This document shows, piece after piece, positions 5,887 to 8,398 of a stretch of 8,398 nucleotides of DNA. Origin of the DNA: Spirochaetaceae bacterium (lineage in GTDB: Bacteria > Spirochaetota > Spirochaetia > SZUA-6 > RPPD01); the NCBI GenBank assembly GCA_003818675.1, contig RPPD01000071.1, positions 1 to 8,398 of the forward strand. The letters are read 5' to 3'. Each line of letters starts with the position of its first letter. Position 1 is the stretch's first letter. The position numbers and the translations under genes were made by a program. Under the pieces are notes generated by a model. It was not told where the DNA came from. It worked only from the letters and a program-made list of their open reading frames with translations, and did not search any database.

Positions 5887-6408
5887 TCAGAAATCCATAT
5901 TTACCGGCTCGTAGTGCTCGCGCGGGTGTTTGCAGCATGGACACGTTTCTGGCGGCTCTGTTCCCTCATGGATATAGCCGCACTGGTCGCATTTCCATTT
6001 GATGGGTTTCTCGCGCTTCCAGACTGTTTTCTTCTCTACCATTTCAAGGAGCTTCTTGTAGCGGTCCCTGTGCTTTGCCTCCACCTTGGCTATCTGGCGG
6101 AAAAGCATGGCAATTTCTTTCTCGCCATCCTTGTCAGCCTGTTCGGCAAACCCGGGATACATTGTAGTAGTCTCGTAGTCCTCGCCTTCGGCTGCGGCCT
6201 TCAGGTTGGCCAGAGTATCGCCTATGCCCTTAAGGCGCTGAAAATGATCCTTTGCATGCCTCACCTCGTTCGCGGCTGTCTCCTCAAATATTTTGGCAAT
6301 ATAATGATATCCTTCCTTGCGCGCCACAGTCGCCCAATAGGTGTATTTGTTTCTTGCCATGGACTCTCCCGCAAACGCGGCATTCAGATTTTCCGTGGTC
6401 TTGCTCAT
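5887..6408 (-). CDS. Rubrerythrin
   Basis: The 173-residue protein is a classic rubrerythrin: a ferritin-like diiron four-helix domain (about 4-126) followed by a rubredoxin-like domain. Diiron ligands can be placed at E15, E48 and H51 (ANEVRHA), E76 and E79 (GEDYE), and E110 and H113 (VEAKHRDR). The rubredoxin iron is held by C140, C143, C156 and C159 (KCDQCGY ... TCPCCKHP). The family reduces hydrogen peroxide in the cytoplasm of anaerobes, taking electrons from rubredoxin or a rubredoxin reductase. The start is the ATG at 6408, with AGGAGG (6420-6415) 6 bases upstream; a TTG one codon earlier is too close to that site. It has its own promoter after the ABC transporter gene. No redox partner is encoded next to it, although the nearby flavodoxin is a conceivable electron carrier. 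Confidence 0.96.
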   Translation of the reverse strand: MSKTTENLNAAFAGESMARNKYTYWATVARKEGYHYIAKIFEETAANEVRHAKDHFQRLKGIGDTLANLKAAAEGEDYETTTMYPGFAEQADKDGEKEIAMLFRQIAKVEAKHRDRYKKLLEMVEKKTVWKREKPIKWKCDQCGYIHEGTEPPETCPCCKHPREHYEPVNMDF

Positions 6409-6449
6409 CAAGAACCTCCTTGCGTTTATTTTCCAATTTCTTCATAGAT

Positions 6450-6478
6450 ATTCAATAGAATTATCCTGCCTTTGTCAA
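6450..6478 (-). promoter_or_regulatory. Promoter of the rubrerythrin gene, with overlapping dyad
   Basis: On the minus strand a consensus TTGACA (6478-6473) is 17 bases from TTGAAT (6455-6450, 4 of 6). The dyad ATTC-AATA-GAAT (6450-6461), extendable with one bulge to 6447-6465, covers the -10 and could be a regulator site. It does not match the standard Per box well. Confidence 0.5.
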
Positions 6479-6494
6479 TAAAACCGCTTCCAAC

Positions 6495-8306
6495 CTACTC
6501 GAGTTCCCTGCTCTTCTCAACATAATCCAGGGACTGGTGGCGGAAATACGTATTGTACAGCTCAGAGTAGTAGCCGCCCGCGGCGAGCAGTTGGTCATGA
6601 TTGCCTTCCTCCACTATCCTGCCATGGTCGAGCACTATTATCCTGTCAACATGCCTGACCGTGGAAAGCCTGTGCGCAATGACTATCACGGTCCTGTGCT
6701 TCATGATTTCCGAAAGCCCCTCCTGGATCTGAAGCTCGGTGAATGGATCCACGCTTGCCGTGGCCTCGTCAAGAATGAAAATACGGGGATCGCGGAGAAG
6801 CACGCGCGCAAGGGCCACAAGCTGGCGCTGTCCCATGGAGATGTTTCCGCCCCGAGGCGTAATTATAGTGTCCAGTCCAGCCGGAAGATCCGTGACCCAC
6901 TCGCCGCTTCCGATGTGAAACGCCGCGTCACGTATTTCCGCATCGCCGGCATCGGGTCTGCCGTAGCGGATATTGTCCCTTATGCTGCCCGCGAAAAGAA
7001 ACGGTTCTTGCGGGACAATCCCGATGTATTTGCGATATTCGGCGATGTCGAGTGTCCTGATATCATGGTCGTCCACGAAAATACCGCCGCCCTGGAACTC
7101 GTAAAAGCGCGCGAGGAGATTGGCAATACTGGATTTTCCGGCCCCAGTGTGGCCCACAAACGCGACAGTCTGTTTTACCGGAACTGAAAGTGAAAAATCC
7201 TGGAAGACAGGCTCGTTTTCCTTGTAACTGAAATACAGGTTTTTGATTTCTATCTTACCGTCCATGGAACTCATTTTCTCATTGCCTGTCTGTATCACTT
7301 TCGGCCTTGAATCTATCAGGGAAAAAACACGCTCGGCGGCCGCGAGCCCGTCCTGGAACTGGCTCCAGAAGCTCGCGATGCTCATGAGCGGGAAGAAAAA
7401 AAATCCGACAGCCTGCATGAACAGGTACCAGTTCCCCGGCGACAGGCCTGAATCCTTTAACTGGAAGCCTGACAGGTAAACCAAAACCGCCATACCCAGA
7501 CCGGAGACAAGACCCAGGATCGGAAAAATCGCGGATAGCGTCAGCCCTCTCCTGAGTCCCACGCGGTATCCCTGCCTGTTGCTCTCAAGAAAGTTTTGGT
7601 AGATTGTTTCTTCCTGCCTGAATGTCTTTGCGACCATTATACCTGAAATGGACTCCTGTATGTGCGCATTGATTGAGGCTGTGAAGCGCTTGGCGTTCTG
7701 GCTCACCTTGCGGGCAATCTTGCGAAATCCAAGCGCCACGATAAAGGCCACGGGCGCGAAGCCGACAAGCACAAGGGTCAAAAGCGGGCTGATGAGACCG
7801 AGCCAGATGATGACCATCACAAAAATAAGTATTTCGGTGAACAGTTCCGTGAATAAAGTTATAATATAGGAAAAATCCTGTGTGTCAGAAGTTATCCTGC
7901 TCACGGTCTTGCCAGTGGGATACTGGTCAAAAAACGAAAGGTCATGGTCAAGCACCGCGGCAAGGGCGTCTTCCTGGAGCTTTTTAACCATGTTGCCGAT
8001 AACGACCGTATTCAGGCGCTGGAGCATAAAGTTTAAAAACCAGCCGCCGGTCCCCAGGATCAGGATTCCCGAAGACAAAAGAACAATCGAAAGCGCCGTG
8101 ACCTGCTTGAGAATGATGTCAATCGAGGCTGATATCAGGATGGGACCGGCTGTCATCACAACAGTGTTGAGAAATATGACTGCGCAAATCCAGGCTATCT
8201 TTTTCCGAAACGGCATCTGGTATTTCAGAATCCTCGCGAAGAGAACCCTGTCATGATATGTTCTGTCATACGCCTCGGTCTCGAGGCCGTCCATTATGAA
8301 TGCCAT
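6495..8306 (-). CDS. ABC exporter half-transporter (fused membrane and ATPase domains)
   Basis: The 603-residue protein is a type I (MsbA/LmrA-like) ABC exporter subunit in the inner membrane. Six membrane helices lie at about 36-58, 70-92, 148-170, 172-194, 257-279 and 293-313. The nucleotide-binding domain (about 350-590) has A-loop Y361, Walker A GHTGAGKSS (385-393, K391), Q-loop Q433, signature ISMGQ (489-493), Walker B IFILDE with catalytic E514, D-loop SVD and switch H545. All ATPase residues are present, so it should be active. The signature replaces LSGGQ with ISMGQ, as often in heterodimeric exporters (LSVGQ types). The start at ATG 8306 has AGGAG 6 bases upstream. It may work as a homodimer or with a partner encoded upstream, beyond the window. 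Drug or lipid export is typical of the family; the substrate cannot be told. Confidence 0.93.
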   Translation of the reverse strand: MAFIMDGLETEAYDRTYHDRVLFARILKYQMPFRKKIAWICAVIFLNTVVMTAGPILISASIDIILKQVTALSIVLLSSGILILGTGGWFLNFMLQRLNTVVIGNMVKKLQEDALAAVLDHDLSFFDQYPTGKTVSRITSDTQDFSYIITLFTELFTEILIFVMVIIWLGLISPLLTLVLVGFAPVAFIVALGFRKIARKVSQNAKRFTASINAHIQESISGIMVAKTFRQEETIYQNFLESNRQGYRVGLRRGLTLSAIFPILGLVSGLGMAVLVYLSGFQLKDSGLSPGNWYLFMQAVGFFFFPLMSIASFWSQFQDGLAAAERVFSLIDSRPKVIQTGNEKMSSMDGKIEIKNLYFSYKENEPVFQDFSLSVPVKQTVAFVGHTGAGKSSIANLLARFYEFQGGGIFVDDHDIRTLDIAEYRKYIGIVPQEPFLFAGSIRDNIRYGRPDAGDAEIRDAAFHIGSGEWVTDLPAGLDTIITPRGGNISMGQRQLVALARVLLRDPRIFILDEATASVDPFTELQIQEGLSEIMKHRTVIVIAHRLSTVRHVDRIIVLDHGRIVEEGNHDQLLAAGGYYSELYNTYFRHQSLDYVEKSRELE

Positions 8307-8360
8307 TGGCCGCTCCTATCGACAAGACGAGTCACGGATGAAGAAAAGGAGAAATGAACT

Positions 8361-8394
8361 ACGGATAAACGTGGATAGACGCGGATAATCCGGA
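8361..8394. repeat. Decameric GGAT tandem repeat at the window edge
   Basis: Three 10-base units follow one another: ACGGATAAAC, GTGGATAGAC and GCGGATAATC, then a partial CGGA. A looser copy of the motif (CACGGATGAA) lies at 8334-8343. Similar intergenic GGATNNACGC-type runs occur, as I recall, in several bacterial genomes; no function is known to me. The run lies upstream of the ABC exporter gene and continues towards the window edge. No clear promoter is visible in 8307-8398. Confidence 0.55.
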
Positions 8395-8398
8395 AAAA

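Noticed and set aside
6409..6411. TTG as start of rubrerythrin, one codon upstream
   Set aside because: It is only 3 bases from AGGAGG; the ATG at 6408 has normal spacing of 6 bases.
5914..6447. Long open frame (177 codons) on the plus strand
   Set aside because: It lies antisense to the clear rubrerythrin gene, has no ribosome binding site, and its protein resembles nothing; it is a by-product of the codon use of the real gene.
6537..7187. Open frame of 216 codons on the plus strand
   Set aside because: It is antisense to the ATPase domain of the ABC exporter, which has every catalytic motif in the other frame.

Overview
The window looks like a chromosomal segment of an anaerobic or micro-aerophilic bacterium. 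Evidence is a rubrerythrin, a two-flavodoxin oxidoreductase with a cysteine cluster motif, strong AGGAG-type ribosome binding sites and Sec signal peptides on two exported proteins. I cannot assign a phylum. Base composition is uneven. Hand counts of 60-base samples give 35/60 G+C at 1321-1380 and 40/60 at 6781-6840, but only 12/60 at 3481-3540 and 21/60 at 4261-4320. The middle block may therefore have a different history from its flanks.

Layout. Positions 2-1854 (+) hold two translationally coupled genes for exported proteins: an Asp-box (BNR/Ycf48-like) beta-propeller and a concanavalin-like (DUF1349-type) protein. They end at a strong intrinsic terminator (1880-1917). An isochorismatase-family cysteine hydrolase follows at 1937-2461 (+), so close to the terminator that its promoter must overlap the hairpin or its expression must depend on readthrough. 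It converges on a GH43-type glycosidase (2476-3348, -) that has lost its first propeller blade and with it the expected catalytic base. That remnant abuts, and overlaps by four bases, a tandem flavodoxin protein (3345-4739, -). Upstream of the flavodoxin gene lies a PadR-family repressor (4831-5373, -), divergent from a small VanZ-like membrane protein (5465-5842, +). The segment ends with rubrerythrin (5887-6408, -) and an ABC exporter half-transporter (6495-8306, -), followed by a short decameric tandem repeat at the window edge.

How the genes work together. The clearest unit is PadR plus flavodoxin. The 15-bp palindrome pattern ATATCA-N4-GATATA occurs once in the padR promoter and once at the flavodoxin transcription start, which suggests that PadR represses both itself and the redox protein. 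Rubrerythrin has its own promoter and fits oxidative-stress defence in an anaerobe. The first two genes probably act together outside the cytoplasm. I see no CRISPR array, tRNA, rRNA or transposase. I found no clear novel multi-gene system. The most useful leads are the shared PadR operator, the decapitated GH43 with a short direct repeat at its junction, and the Isf-like cysteine motif in the flavodoxin.
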